A stretch of 64,000 nt of DNA from Clostridia bacterium (GCA_017453045.1 JAFTKX010000027.1:1-64000); one strand, 5' to 3'. Positions 7,859 through 16,849 are shown, counted from the stretch's first letter. The notes: generated by a model from the sequence alone, not told the origin. Program-made: numbers and translations.

Positions 7859-9088
7859 CTATTTCACTATTTCTACGGGCGTACCGCCGTTAAGCCTTGA
7901 CTGTTCAGCGCCAAAACTCATAAGATGGCTTTCGATAGACACGTCTAAATAGGTTATTCCGTCGGCTTTTTCGCCGTTTAAATCTTTATAAATTCCGTCC
8001 ATCATATAAAAATCACCGCCCATATGTCCGCCTACCGTAGCATTTGAAACGTCGATTTCAATTCTTTCTACTTTTTCGCCGTAAGGTCTTATTTCTAACC
8101 AGTTTTCTTCGATAACGCCTACGAGTTCGGCTTTAGTTCCGTGAACTTTCAAATCTCTGTAAATTTCTTTGCTAAACGCGGTCATCGAGTGACTTGCCGT
8201 TTTACCTTTTGCAAATTGCATAACGGTTACTTGATGGTCAACTACGTCGTTATTCGACTTATAGACGCACTTATCGTATTGAGTATGCTTAAGGTCTAAC
8301 AAAACGTTTTCGTCAGTAAGTTCTTTAGTCGTGAAATAAGACGCAAAACTCCTGCCTTGCTCGGTGTAAATTTTTTGAGCGTTAAAAACGCAGTCTTTAA
8401 CTGGGCAATCGGAACAATACTCGGCGCTGTTTTTTGGCGCGTGTTCATTTCTAAAATAGTATAAGTCGCCAAACGAACTGACTTTTTTACATTCTTCGCC
8501 CATAAGATAGCGAATAATATCCATATCATGACAGCATTTTGCAAGTATCATCGGACTTGACTCTTTTGAATTTTGCCACGGTCCGCGTACGAAACTGTGC
8601 GCTTGATGATAATATCCAACGTTTTCGCTCGCATGGATAGTGATTACTTCGCCGAGTTTTCCGCTGTCTATTATCCTTTTAACAGTCGAATAAAAAGGAG
8701 TGTAACGAAGAACGTGGCAAATTATAACCTTTCTGCCATAAGTTTTGCTTGCATTATAAATATCAATACAATCTTGCTTATTGTTTGCAATCGGTTTTTC
8801 AAGCAATAAGTCGTAACCCTTTTCCATAAGCGCAATAGAATGCTCTTTGTGGTCTTTATCTTGTGTGGCAACGGCGACGATATCCGCCTGTATATCTTCT
8901 TTTAAAAAATCTTTATAATTTGAGAAAACCTTTGCCGACGGATAGTTGTTTTTAGCGTATTCAATTCTATCGGGATTATTTTCGATTATTGCAACAAGGT
9001 TGAATTTTTCAGGATAAGTTTTAGCGTAAGTAGCGTAAATATTTCCCCTTGCTCCAAGCCCGAAAACTACGAGTTTTTTAGATTGCAT
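7859..9088 (-). CDS. Gfo/Idh/MocA family oxidoreductase (Cys-rich type)
   Basis: A 409-residue NAD(P)-dependent dehydrogenase. The Rossmann fold opens with VVFGLGARGNIYA; EKPIANNKQDC (about 95) is the family's EKP motif with its Lys, and CCHDMDI (about 185) lies in the substrate domain. A cysteine group CSDCPVKDC (about 222-230) plus a later Cys in YDKCVY suggests a bound metal or Fe-S centre, seen also in the paralog at 12998-14272. Family members oxidise or epimerise sugars, inositols and glycosides. Its place in the glycosidase region suggests sugar handling; the substrate is unknown. Confidence 0.9.
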   Translation of the reverse strand: MQSKKLVVFGLGARGNIYATYAKTYPEKFNLVAIIENNPDRIEYAKNNYPSAKVFSNYKDFLKEDIQADIVAVATQDKDHKEHSIALMEKGYDLLLEKPIANNKQDCIDIYNASKTYGRKVIICHVLRYTPFYSTVKRIIDSGKLGEVITIHASENVGYYHQAHSFVRGPWQNSKESSPMILAKCCHDMDIIRYLMGEECKKVSSFGDLYYFRNEHAPKNSAEYCSDCPVKDCVFNAQKIYTEQGRSFASYFTTKELTDENVLLDLKHTQYDKCVYKSNNDVVDHQVTVMQFAKGKTASHSMTAFSKEIYRDLKVHGTKAELVGVIEENWLEIRPYGEKVERIEIDVSNATVGGHMGGDFYMMDGIYKDLNGEKADGITYLDVSIESHLMSFGAEQSRLNGGTPVEIVK

Positions 9089-9119
9089 AACGACGCTCCG
9101 AAATTATTTTTATAACAAT

Positions 9120-9148
9120 ATTATACATCAAGCGCGATTGAATTTCAA
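9120..9148 (-). promoter_or_regulatory. Promoter of the Gfo/Idh/MocA gene at 7859-9088
   Basis: On the minus strand: TTGAAA (9143-9148), 17-bp spacer, TATAAT (9120-9125), 31 bp before the ATG. The leader carries CGGAG. Confidence 0.78.
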
Positions 9149-9285
9149 GGTAAAAACTACTCTTTTTATAATCTATTTTAACGCTTTTTTAATTATCTGA
9201 TGGTAAAATAATGATTTAGCGAGCAAACTTTCCGTCCGCTCGCTGTTTTTCTTTAAAAATATTTTTCTTATATTTGACTATCACA

Positions 9286-9924
9286 TTAACCTAACTTTTT
9301 CTCCAAATATTCAATCAAAAGGGTTGCGAGCAACCTATGACCTTCGTCGTTTGGATGAAGCCCGTCTTGATAAATCCCTTCGCTTAAATTGGTCTTTGGA
9401 ACGTAAAACTTATCCGATAAGTCTAAATATTCGAGTTTATACTCGTTTAACACTTCCTTTTCTATATCAATATACTTTGAAAGTGGGGCTATAGGTTGAT
9501 TCTTCGTGCCGTCGCCGTATAAATTGTCTTGATCGTATCTTGGAATAGGCAATATAAAACACACCTTGTTTACGTCGAAATTCTTACTGATATAATCGGC
9601 AAGTTCTCTCATTGCGCCGTAAAAAGTATCTTTTCCAAAACAGTTTTTATCGCCGAGCGGAGCGTCGCCGTGTCCGTAATCGTTAGTTCCACCGAATACG
9701 AAAGTAAAGTCGGCGCTTTTATCCATCTTTACCGCTCTATCGTAAAACCGAAGAAAATCGTGCGGTTCTTTTTTATCCTTTTGGTCGGCAATTCTCGTTC
9801 CGCCTATACCAAAATTTAATTCTTCCGCGCAAAAATGCTTGCATACGATTGTCGCGTATGTGTTTTCTCGACAGGTTGCGCACGAGCCGTTAGTTATACT
9901 ATCTCCCAAAAAATTTATTTTCAT
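9286..9924 (-). CDS. SGNH/GDSL-family hydrolase
   Basis: A 212-residue SGNH enzyme: INFLGDSITNGS near residue 3 (catalytic Ser), FGIGGTRIAD (Gly block), FVFGGTNDYGHG near 80 (Asn), and DGLHPNDEGHRLL near 190 (Asp-His). There is no signal peptide. The family hydrolyses acyl esters, often acetyl groups on sugars, which would suit removal of acetyl decorations from imported oligosaccharides; that role is inferred from context. A MITE-like element (9946-10128) is inserted 13-14 bp upstream of its ribosome site, between the gene and any older promoter. Confidence 0.87.
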   Translation of the reverse strand: MKINFLGDSITNGSCATCRENTYATIVCKHFCAEELNFGIGGTRIADQKDKKEPHDFLRFYDRAVKMDKSADFTFVFGGTNDYGHGDAPLGDKNCFGKDTFYGAMRELADYISKNFDVNKVCFILPIPRYDQDNLYGDGTKNQPIAPLSKYIDIEKEVLNEYKLEYLDLSDKFYVPKTNLSEGIYQDGLHPNDEGHRLLATLLIEYLEKKLG

Positions 9925-9937
9925 TTTTACCGCCTTT

Positions 9938-9945
9938 TTAATAAT
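9938..9945 (+). repeat. Target-site duplication, left (TTAATAAT)
   Basis: TTAATAAT directly abuts the left end of the element at 9946; an identical copy abuts its right end at 10129-10136. Confidence 0.85.
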
Positions 9946-10128
9946 GGCTATGCCATAATATATGACTGATAAAATTTAAAGGGTTAGATACGAGCAAGAC
10001 GGGATTTTTTACGAGATTTTTGCAAGGGAATCACCTTGCTCAAAATCAGAATTGCAAAAAACCGTAAAAAGACTAGTATCGCGAAGCGTATAAGCCTTTA
10101 AATATCAGCCACGAGTTGTGACAGAGCC
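9946..10128 (+). mobile_element. MITE-like palindromic element R3, ISL3-type ends
   Basis: A 183-bp element with no coding capacity. The left end GGCTATGCCATAAT.. and the right end, read inverted, GGCTCTGTCACAACTCG.. are imperfect terminal inverted repeats that both run into CTGAT. Inside are the family's GGGTTAGATACGAG and GCGTATAAGCCTTTAAA, an ATACG/CGTAT pair and a long arm TTTTTGCAA/TTGCAAAAA. A perfect 8-bp duplication flanks it. ISL3-family elements characteristically make 8-bp duplications and have GGCTCT-type ends, so an ISL3 transposase is the likely past mover. Confidence 0.82.
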
Positions 10129-10136
10129 TTAATAAT
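10129..10136 (+). repeat. Target-site duplication, right (TTAATAAT)
   Basis: Identical to 9938-9945 and directly adjacent to the element's right end. The remaining gap to 10345 is AT-rich and holds no gene. Confidence 0.85.
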
Positions 10137-10347
10137 ACAAGTTTAACTTATTATATTCTACCACTTGTCAAGAATAATTCAAAACGTTTTTTCAACGTTA
10201 AAACGTATCTATAAAACAATTTTCAAAAAAGTTATTATAAGTGGCTATATTTTTATAAAATTTAAGGCTTCTCCTTAAGGCTTTATCAAAAGATTTTTGC
10301 ACATCCAACTCAAGTGATGGTTAATTTTTTCTAAAGACTACAAATTA

Positions 10348-10372
10348 AAAAAGCCTTTTGAAAAGGCTTTTT
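10348..10372. terminator. Terminator after the alpha-mannosidase gene
   Basis: AAAAAGCCTTTT/GAAAAGGCTTTTT forms a symmetric stem with T-runs in both directions, 6 bp past the GH38 stop codon. Confidence 0.88.
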
Positions 10373-10377
10373 AGTCG

Positions 10378-12873
10378 TTAAAATTTTACGGTTATAATTT
10401 TCTTTGGAGCAACGGTAAGTTCGCAAACCTTTTCGCCGTTTTCTTTTTCAAGCATATCGGTTAAGGTAACTTGCTTTGAGAATTTAACCTTTTTAGCAGT
10501 TTCGTACGGATTGAAAAATCTTAAAACGCTCTCCCCGTCGGCATTTTTTCTAACGCATGTCGTAACCACGTCGCCCGTAAGAGAAATTTCGCTCGGCTTT
10601 ACGTCTTCGCCTGCGCCTACGCCCGAAAATGCGTAAAGTCTTGGATGATGATAAGAATACGCCCAGTCTATTGCGTTTTCTCTTTCGCACGCGCCATAAA
10701 AACCTACCGAATATTCAGCGGTAATTTCCCTTAAACATTGTGATTCGTAAGTATAAAAATCAAACCAGTCGCCGAGTATTCCAACACCGCGTACGAGCGT
10801 AATTTGAGTGTGTCCGTTATGAGCGCATACTTCGTATTCGTTGTTTCCGCGAAGGGCGATTATTTGACCGCTTCCGTCTTTATCCGTTCTTTCAACGAAC
10901 TCGAAAGTTCTTCTTGGGTGATGTGGCGCAGTCCACCTATCGTGCGTAAGGTTTACTCTTTCGGTCAAATCAAACTGCCCAGACGAGTTGTGCGTCGCAA
11001 CATCTAAATTCCAAGCAAAATCTGCTCTTATTCTATGGTCTTTACAAGCGTTTACAAACTTAACTTTAACGTCTACGTTTTTCTTGCCCGCATATAAAGT
11101 AACTTGAGTGTATATAGTTACCTTTTCGCCGTTTTGTTGATTAAGCGAGTTTTCAACTTTAAAGGTAACCGAATGCGCGTCGGCTTTTTCAAATTCAACT
11201 TTTGCCAAATCTGCCGTAGTATCGTTATGCTCGCCTATCGGCATAAATTCGTATTCGTTACCCCTATCGCCGATTTCACAGTAAACGTTTTGATCTTTTA
11301 CAACCTTTCCAGTAACTTTATCAGTTACGTTAAAAGAGCCGTTTTTGTTAAAATCTACGCGTATAAGTCGATTATCCATAAAATTATCGCCGTATGTTAC
11401 GCCGTTTTCAGCCTGCTTGCCACCCTCTTTAATACAAAGCAAAGTACAAGCGGTTGGGGCAAACTCACCGTAAATTTTATAGATAAATCTATGAACGGTA
11501 AATACTTGTCTAAATCTATCTTCGGGAAGTTCGTAATTTTGCATTACGCCCAAATCTTCAACGACGAGCGAATACGCCTTTCCGTTTTGGTCAACGACTA
11601 AAGGATTTGCAGGGATTTTTTCGCCGTCTTTAAAATCTACTATGCAAGTAACGTAATCTGAAACTGCTTTTGGATAACTGTTAATTACGGCTATCGACCT
11701 TTGACTCTTACAAACTTTTGCAGTTAATCTCCTGCCCGTTATATCAATAAGACTTTGAATCGTGTCGATAGTTTCAGCAAAGCGAACTTCCATTTTTCTA
11801 TGAACTTCGTCAACGCTACAACCGCAAATACTGTCGTGCGGATAATTTTCTAAAAGACATTTCCAAGAGTAATGCAAAATATCGTCGTCGTTTTTAATTC
11901 CGTACGAATCGGCGATAAGACCTAAAGGCTCTGCAACGCTTTCAAGCAAATATCCCGCCTTATAACTCGATTGTTTAAGGTATACGCGCGAACTTGCCGT
12001 TTCTCTTAAAGTTCTAAAACCGTTGCTTTCTTCTTGGTCAATCTCGCCAACCACCGTGTAATATTCGTCTTGACGTGGTTTCAAAGTCTTAAGGAAATCT
12101 TCAAAAGTCGTATGTTCTATTTTAAAACCGAGTTCCTTTGCGTTTTTGATAGCAGTAGAAAGGTCGGCTTGAACGGGCTGGTGGTCGCAACCGTTCATAA
12201 GCAAAATGCCGTCGGTTACGGTACATCTATCCATATTGTTGTGAAGATCGGTAAGCCTTGACTGTAAAGCGTTTTTATCGGTTGGAAGTTCCATACCGTT
12301 TGAATACCACAAGATAAATTGTTCGGTTAAAACCACGCTACCGTCGGGCGCTTGCCAATTAAATTCGGAAAAATATTTTTCCGAAGAACCTATAAGTCTC
12401 GGCGGATCTGAAATGACCGTTCCCCTACCCATAAACACGTTGTCGATACCGCAAGAGCGGAGAATTTGTGGCATTTGACCGATATTTCCAAAAGTATCGG
12501 GGAAATACCCGATTAAAGTAGGTTTGCCGTATTTTGCAGTTTCTCTTAGGCCTACCAAAACGTTTCTTACGTTTGCTTCTCCGCTCAAAAGATAGTCGTC
12601 TTGCAAAATGTAAAACGGACCTACTTTAAGTTTTCCGCTGTCTATCAATTTTTTTATTCTGTCTTTCATATTAGGACGAACTGCAATATAGTCGTCCAAA
12701 AGAATAATTTGTCCGTCTAAATGAAAAGACTTAAATTCTTCGTCGTTTTCTAAAACCGAAATAAGTCTGTCCATAAATTGAACGAGATTAAAATTATGTT
12801 TTGCGTGGCTTAAATACCACTCTCTGTCCCAATGGCTGTGTGAAACTACGTACGCCGTCTTTTGATTTTTCAT
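10378..12873 (-). CDS. GH38 alpha-mannosidase
   Basis: An 831-residue glycoside hydrolase of family 38. SHSHWDREWY (residues 11-20) is the zinc-binding opening; YFPDTFGNIGQMPQ near 125 carries the presumed nucleophile Asp; NGCDHQP near 215 and CGCSVDEVHRKMEVR near 345 match later GH38 blocks, followed by the C-terminal beta domains. There is no signal peptide, so it should act in the cytosol on imported alpha-mannosides. The length is normal for bacterial GH38. Context with GH36, ABC sugar uptake and Gfo/Idh enzymes fits breakdown of a mannose-containing glycan. Confidence 0.95.
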   Translation of the reverse strand: MKNQKTAYVVSHSHWDREWYLSHAKHNFNLVQFMDRLISVLENDEEFKSFHLDGQIILLDDYIAVRPNMKDRIKKLIDSGKLKVGPFYILQDDYLLSGEANVRNVLVGLRETAKYGKPTLIGYFPDTFGNIGQMPQILRSCGIDNVFMGRGTVISDPPRLIGSSEKYFSEFNWQAPDGSVVLTEQFILWYSNGMELPTDKNALQSRLTDLHNNMDRCTVTDGILLMNGCDHQPVQADLSTAIKNAKELGFKIEHTTFEDFLKTLKPRQDEYYTVVGEIDQEESNGFRTLRETASSRVYLKQSSYKAGYLLESVAEPLGLIADSYGIKNDDDILHYSWKCLLENYPHDSICGCSVDEVHRKMEVRFAETIDTIQSLIDITGRRLTAKVCKSQRSIAVINSYPKAVSDYVTCIVDFKDGEKIPANPLVVDQNGKAYSLVVEDLGVMQNYELPEDRFRQVFTVHRFIYKIYGEFAPTACTLLCIKEGGKQAENGVTYGDNFMDNRLIRVDFNKNGSFNVTDKVTGKVVKDQNVYCEIGDRGNEYEFMPIGEHNDTTADLAKVEFEKADAHSVTFKVENSLNQQNGEKVTIYTQVTLYAGKKNVDVKVKFVNACKDHRIRADFAWNLDVATHNSSGQFDLTERVNLTHDRWTAPHHPRRTFEFVERTDKDGSGQIIALRGNNEYEVCAHNGHTQITLVRGVGILGDWFDFYTYESQCLREITAEYSVGFYGACERENAIDWAYSYHHPRLYAFSGVGAGEDVKPSEISLTGDVVTTCVRKNADGESVLRFFNPYETAKKVKFSKQVTLTDMLEKENGEKVCELTVAPKKIITVKF

Positions 12874-12901
12874 CCTTGTTCTCCCTGTTGCAATTTATAT
12901 C

Positions 12902-12930
12902 AAAAGCGATAAGATTTTCTTATCGCTTTT
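12902..12930 (-). terminator. Hairpin between the Gfo/Idh gene and the mannosidase
   Basis: AAAAGCGATAAGA and TCTTATCGCTTTT pair perfectly around a short T loop. It can end transcripts of the gene at 12998, and it also overlaps the expected start point of the promoter at 12931-12959, so it may form at the 5' end of the mannosidase mRNA. Confidence 0.75.
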
Positions 12931-12959
12931 ATTATCTCTTACTAAAAGACCTTTGTCAA
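12931..12959 (-). promoter_or_regulatory. Promoter of the GH38 gene
   Basis: On the minus strand: TTGACA (12954-12959), 17-bp spacer, GATAAT (12931-12936). The ATG is 58 bp beyond, with AGGGAG before it. Confidence 0.7.
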
Positions 12960-12997
12960 CCGTATTTTAAAAATTTTGATGAGCGTGCAGACTATCC

Positions 12998-14272
12998 TTA
13001 CACCTTTGCAGGTCTTTGAGTTTTACGACTTTCTTCAGCGCCGTAAACGAGCAAATGGCTTGCAACCGAATCGTGTAAATGAGTAATTGAAAGCGAAGCG
13101 CGTTCGCCGTTTAAATACCTAACTAAATCGTTCATAATACCGTAGTCGCCACCGCTGTGTCCGCCGTATTTAGCCTTGTTTATAATTTGTGTTGTAAGGT
13201 CGACGATTTCTTCTTTAAAACTTATCGTAGTTTCGTCGTATTTTCTTACGATAAATTTATTTTCTTCAAGTTTACCTTCGATTTCGCCGTCTGTTCCTAC
13301 TATATGTATATATCTGTCGGGCTTACTCGTTCCGCAAGAAAGGGTAAACGCAACGACGGATTTATCTTCAAAATCAACGATAAGATTTTGCCTATCCATA
13401 ACGTCTCCGCCTGCCGAATAAGCGCATCTTCCGTAATCGCTCGTCTTTAAAAATTCCATTTTTTCTTCAAGAGTAATTTGGTCGTAAGGTTTGTCGAGCG
13501 AATCCCAAACCAAAAACGGCATTACGTCTTGTCTTATATAATGCGCGATTGCGCTGTATTTACATTCTTTTTCACGCGGGCAATTATAGCAAAACTCAGT
13601 AGCGTTTTCGGGCTTGTTTTCCTTAACGAAATAACTCCTGTGTCCAAAGCAAGAAACCGATTCAGGCTTTGACGGATTAAGCCAACAAATAAGGTCCATA
13701 TCATGACAGCATTTAGCAAGCAAGATAGGGCTTCCGCACACCTTTTCGCTATTCCATTTACCCCTTACGTAACTCGTAAGGAAATGGGGTACCCAAACGT
13801 GTTCGTTCATTTCCATAGAAACGATTTTACCTATTTCACCTTGGTCAATTAAGGCTTTAATCGACTTATAGAAAGGGCTATAGCGCAAAACGTGACATAC
13901 GAACACCTTGCAATTTTTTTCATTTGCAAGCCTTACTATCTCGTCTAATTCTTCTCTTTTAGAAACGATAGGCTTTTCGATAAGCATATCGTGTCCCGAT
14001 TTTAATATTTCGATTGCCGTATGATAGTGTTGTTGTTCCATCGTAGCGTTTACGACTATATCGACGTCGATATTAGACTTAATAAAATCTGCGTAACGCG
14101 TAAAAGTTTGACCTTCACTAAGCGAATATCTATCCCTTGCAACTTGTAATTTGTACACGTTAGGGTCGATAACCGCCACAATTTCAACTTCGTTTGGTTC
14201 GTCTAAAGAATAATCGGCATAAACTTGTCCTCGGTTGCCGTACCCGACTATTGCTATTTTTATCTTTCTCAT
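12998..14272 (-). CDS. Gfo/Idh/MocA family oxidoreductase (Cys-rich type)
   Basis: A 424-residue paralog of the gene at 7859-9088. The Rossmann start is IAIVGYGNRGQVYA, the EKP motif is LIEKPIVSKRE, and CCHDMDL follows. The same cysteine pattern is present: CYNCPREKEC and a later YGRCAY, implying a bound metal centre. The proteins share HSGGD/HMGGD near the C-terminus. Two related dehydrogenases beside GH38 and GH36 may act in sequence or on different sugars; whether they are true oxidoreductases or NAD-dependent glycosidases (as GH109 is) cannot be told here. Confidence 0.9.
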   Translation of the reverse strand: MRKIKIAIVGYGNRGQVYADYSLDEPNEVEIVAVIDPNVYKLQVARDRYSLSEGQTFTRYADFIKSNIDVDIVVNATMEQQHYHTAIEILKSGHDMLIEKPIVSKREELDEIVRLANEKNCKVFVCHVLRYSPFYKSIKALIDQGEIGKIVSMEMNEHVWVPHFLTSYVRGKWNSEKVCGSPILLAKCCHDMDLICWLNPSKPESVSCFGHRSYFVKENKPENATEFCYNCPREKECKYSAIAHYIRQDVMPFLVWDSLDKPYDQITLEEKMEFLKTSDYGRCAYSAGGDVMDRQNLIVDFEDKSVVAFTLSCGTSKPDRYIHIVGTDGEIEGKLEENKFIVRKYDETTISFKEEIVDLTTQIINKAKYGGHSGGDYGIMNDLVRYLNGERASLSITHLHDSVASHLLVYGAEESRKTQRPAKV

Positions 14273-14296
14273 TTTACGTTTACCCGCTTTTTATCG

Positions 14297-14334
14297 CTTG
14301 CAGGAAAATCAATAAAGATTTCCCTGCAAGCAAA
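14297..14334. repeat. Intercistronic inverted repeat
   Basis: GCTTGCAGGAAAATC pairs with GATTTCCCTGCAAGC across AATAAA. Neither strand has a following T-run, so it is more likely an mRNA-stabilising or attenuating hairpin between the repeat-rich surface protein and the Gfo/Idh gene. Just to the right is a slippage-prone TTAGTTA tandem run (14337-14360). Confidence 0.65.
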
Positions 14335-14368
14335 ATTTAGTTATTAGTTATTAGTTTTTAGTATTATT

Positions 14369-16783
14369 TTACTTTCTCTTTCTTGCAACGAAAACAACTG
14401 AGCAAAGAGTAAGGAGAGCAAATACACCGCTTGCTCCGTTTACGTTTCCGCCACATCCGCTACCGGTATTACTATCTTGTGGATCAGCGCTAACCGTAGG
14501 AACGGCGTCAACAGCAGTATTGAACGCGCTTACTGCAGTATTAATTTCTTCTTCAGTAGTTGCGTTTTCAATCGCTGTTTTTGCATCATTGTAATGACCG
14601 TTGATAACTTCTACGTTTTCGTCGGTGTAAAGAGTAAGGTCTAAAGACGCTTTCTTTTGGTTGATTTGGGCTAAACCTGCTTCTTTAGCGCTTGCTAACG
14701 CTTCTTCAGCGTCAAGTTCAGCGTCCGTCTTTAATGCGTCGATTGCTTCTTTAGCGTTTGCAACGATAGTAGCGATTTCGCTTTCTTCAGTTGCTTCGTC
14801 GATATCTGCGTTTGCTTCAGTTATAATAGTTGCTCTTTCAGTTGCTTGTTCGTCGCGATATAAATCAGCGTCTGCTTTGTAAGCGTCGAGGTCTGCTTTA
14901 GCGTCAGACTTTGCAACTGCAAGTTCTTCAGCGGTAAGTTCAGCGTCGGTCTTTAAAGCGTCGATATCTTCTTTAGCGTCTGCAACGAGCGCGCTGTTTT
15001 CCTCATAAGTTTTGCTTGCGTCGATTGCTTCGATTGCAGTAGCAACGATAGAATCTCTGCTTGCCTTTTGTTCGGCGCGGAATAAGTCTGCGTCTGCCTT
15101 GTAAGAGTTAAGGTCTGATTCTAAAGATGCAACTACTTCTTCTTTAGTAGCGATTTCATCAAGAACTGCTTGCGCGTCAACAACCGCTTGGTTGATTGCA
15201 GTTTCGTCGGCAGCGTTATTAACGCCTTCATGTCCGCCTGCGATAGCGTCGTCGATTGCTTGATGTTGTTCTTCGTAATAATTTGCCTTATCTAAATAGT
15301 TAGAAATTTCTGATTTTGCGTCTGCTTTTGCTTGAGCGAGTTCTTCGTCAGCGTACTGCGCGGCAGTCTTTAATGCGTCGATTGCTTCTTTAGCGTTTGC
15401 AACGATTGTGCTAACTGCATCGCTTGCAGTCGCTTCGTCTAAAAGACCTTGCGCGTTTTCAACGATTACTAATCTTTGCGCTTCTTCTACTTGGCGGAAT
15501 AAACCTGCTTTATAGTTTGCAACTTCTTCTTTTGCAGGATTGATAACGTCTGCTTTTGGAGTTACTTGGTCTATCGCGCTCTTTGCAGCGGTAACTGCGC
15601 CTTCAACGGTTGCAACGTTTTCAGCAGAATCAATAGCCGTCTTTGCAGTAGAAACTGCGGTGTCCATAACGGTAACGTCAGCAGTAAAATAATCAGCGTC
15701 TGCTTTACCTGCTCTATAAGAGTCAATTTCAGCCTTAGCAGTTGCTTTGAACTCGTCGAGTTTAACCCATTCGCCTGCGCTCGTCTTATAGAAAGTTACG
15801 TCAGTTTGAGTTTGATAGAAGATATATACTGGGTTGCCGTAAGTTGCCCAAAGCGGAGCCATAGCACGCGATGGGAAAGTAGTTCCTGCAGGAATAGTAA
15901 TGCTTTGCATATTTTCTTCTGCAACGCGGTTACAGAAAGCAAAATATCCTTGTCCTTTAGTTCCAAGACCAAACAAACCGTATTCTTCAACGCTACCAAC
16001 GGTACCGTTTATTTGTATATTTTTCTCATATCTTGTTGTATTAAAAACAGGATCTTCGTAATTTTGGTTTACTTCAAGAGTATCTCCAGCATAGTCGTCG
16101 CCTTTAAGCGATACTCCAAAATATCCGGCAGAACCGTCGTGTCCTTGAACGTATTTAACGCTTTCTACGTCGGTCTTACCAACAGACATAATACCGTATG
16201 CAACGGTAGACGTTGAAGAAACGAATTCACATCCTGCTCTAAATACGGTTGTAGAAGTGCCTTGTAAATAACCGTAACTTGGAATTAAAGCGCCTTCTAA
16301 AACGGTTATAGGATATGCATGACCTACGCCTGCGGCGCTTGCAGTCGTCATATCTTCTTCGCTCATCCTAAGCGGAATTCTAAGCGTATGCAAAGGCTCG
16401 CCTGCATTTATCCAGTAACTGTTGGCATAACACGCGGAACAGCCCCACTCAGCCAAAGTCTTTTCGCCTAACTTAATTTTGTTAAAGAAATCTAAACTTT
16501 TAAGCACGCCTGCCAAATCAGTACCATACAAATCCGTATTAAATGATTTTTCACCTGCGTCGGTTCTTGCCCAGTCTACTTCGCCTAACGTAATAGTAAT
16601 TTCAAAGTTACCATTACCGTGCCAACCAGCAACTCTACCGAGAAATGCTACGTCTTTAGTAACGTAAGTTGGGGTTTCGGCTTTCGCCGTGTTGTTGCTT
16701 TGCATAGTTGAAAAGCCAAAGCCGATAGTTACGGCAAAGAGCGCCAACAAACATGCAATTAACGTTTTCTTGATTTTCCTCAT
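14369..16783 (-). CDS. Secreted helical-repeat surface protein with GCGG-type tail
   Basis: An 804-residue protein. The signal peptide (1-35) ends at AKAETP. Residues about 36-340 are a beta-rich domain of unknown type with scattered cysteines. From about 345 to 765 are repeated Ala/Asp/Glu-rich helical units of about 70 residues sharing KEAIDALKT and DLDAYKADADLYRDEQ, like FIVAR/albumin-binding three-helix modules. A Ser/Gly linker leads to SGCGGN, a hydrophobic segment and RKRK: a C-terminal sorting-signal layout without LPXTG. It is probably a surface adhesin or glycan-binding protein of the uptake operon. Confidence 0.8.
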   Translation of the reverse strand: MRKIKKTLIACLLALFAVTIGFGFSTMQSNNTAKAETPTYVTKDVAFLGRVAGWHGNGNFEITITLGEVDWARTDAGEKSFNTDLYGTDLAGVLKSLDFFNKIKLGEKTLAEWGCSACYANSYWINAGEPLHTLRIPLRMSEEDMTTASAAGVGHAYPITVLEGALIPSYGYLQGTSTTVFRAGCEFVSSTSTVAYGIMSVGKTDVESVKYVQGHDGSAGYFGVSLKGDDYAGDTLEVNQNYEDPVFNTTRYEKNIQINGTVGSVEEYGLFGLGTKGQGYFAFCNRVAEENMQSITIPAGTTFPSRAMAPLWATYGNPVYIFYQTQTDVTFYKTSAGEWVKLDEFKATAKAEIDSYRAGKADADYFTADVTVMDTAVSTAKTAIDSAENVATVEGAVTAAKSAIDQVTPKADVINPAKEEVANYKAGLFRQVEEAQRLVIVENAQGLLDEATASDAVSTIVANAKEAIDALKTAAQYADEELAQAKADAKSEISNYLDKANYYEEQHQAIDDAIAGGHEGVNNAADETAINQAVVDAQAVLDEIATKEEVVASLESDLNSYKADADLFRAEQKASRDSIVATAIEAIDASKTYEENSALVADAKEDIDALKTDAELTAEELAVAKSDAKADLDAYKADADLYRDEQATERATIITEANADIDEATEESEIATIVANAKEAIDALKTDAELDAEEALASAKEAGLAQINQKKASLDLTLYTDENVEVINGHYNDAKTAIENATTEEEINTAVSAFNTAVDAVPTVSADPQDSNTGSGCGGNVNGASGVFALLTLCSVVFVARKRK

Positions 16784-16849
16784 TTTCTTTTCCTTTTCCT
16801 TATTTTTATTTAGCCTTTCGGCTATAATTCCTAAATGAAAAATTTTTGT

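Noticed and set aside
14297-14334. Intrinsic terminator before the Gfo/Idh gene
   Set aside because: The stem is good but no T-run follows on either strand, so it is listed only as an inverted repeat.
15566-16216. 216-codon plus-strand frame
   Set aside because: It lies opposite the well-supported secreted protein at 14369-16783, has no ribosome site, and has the composition of a shadow frame.
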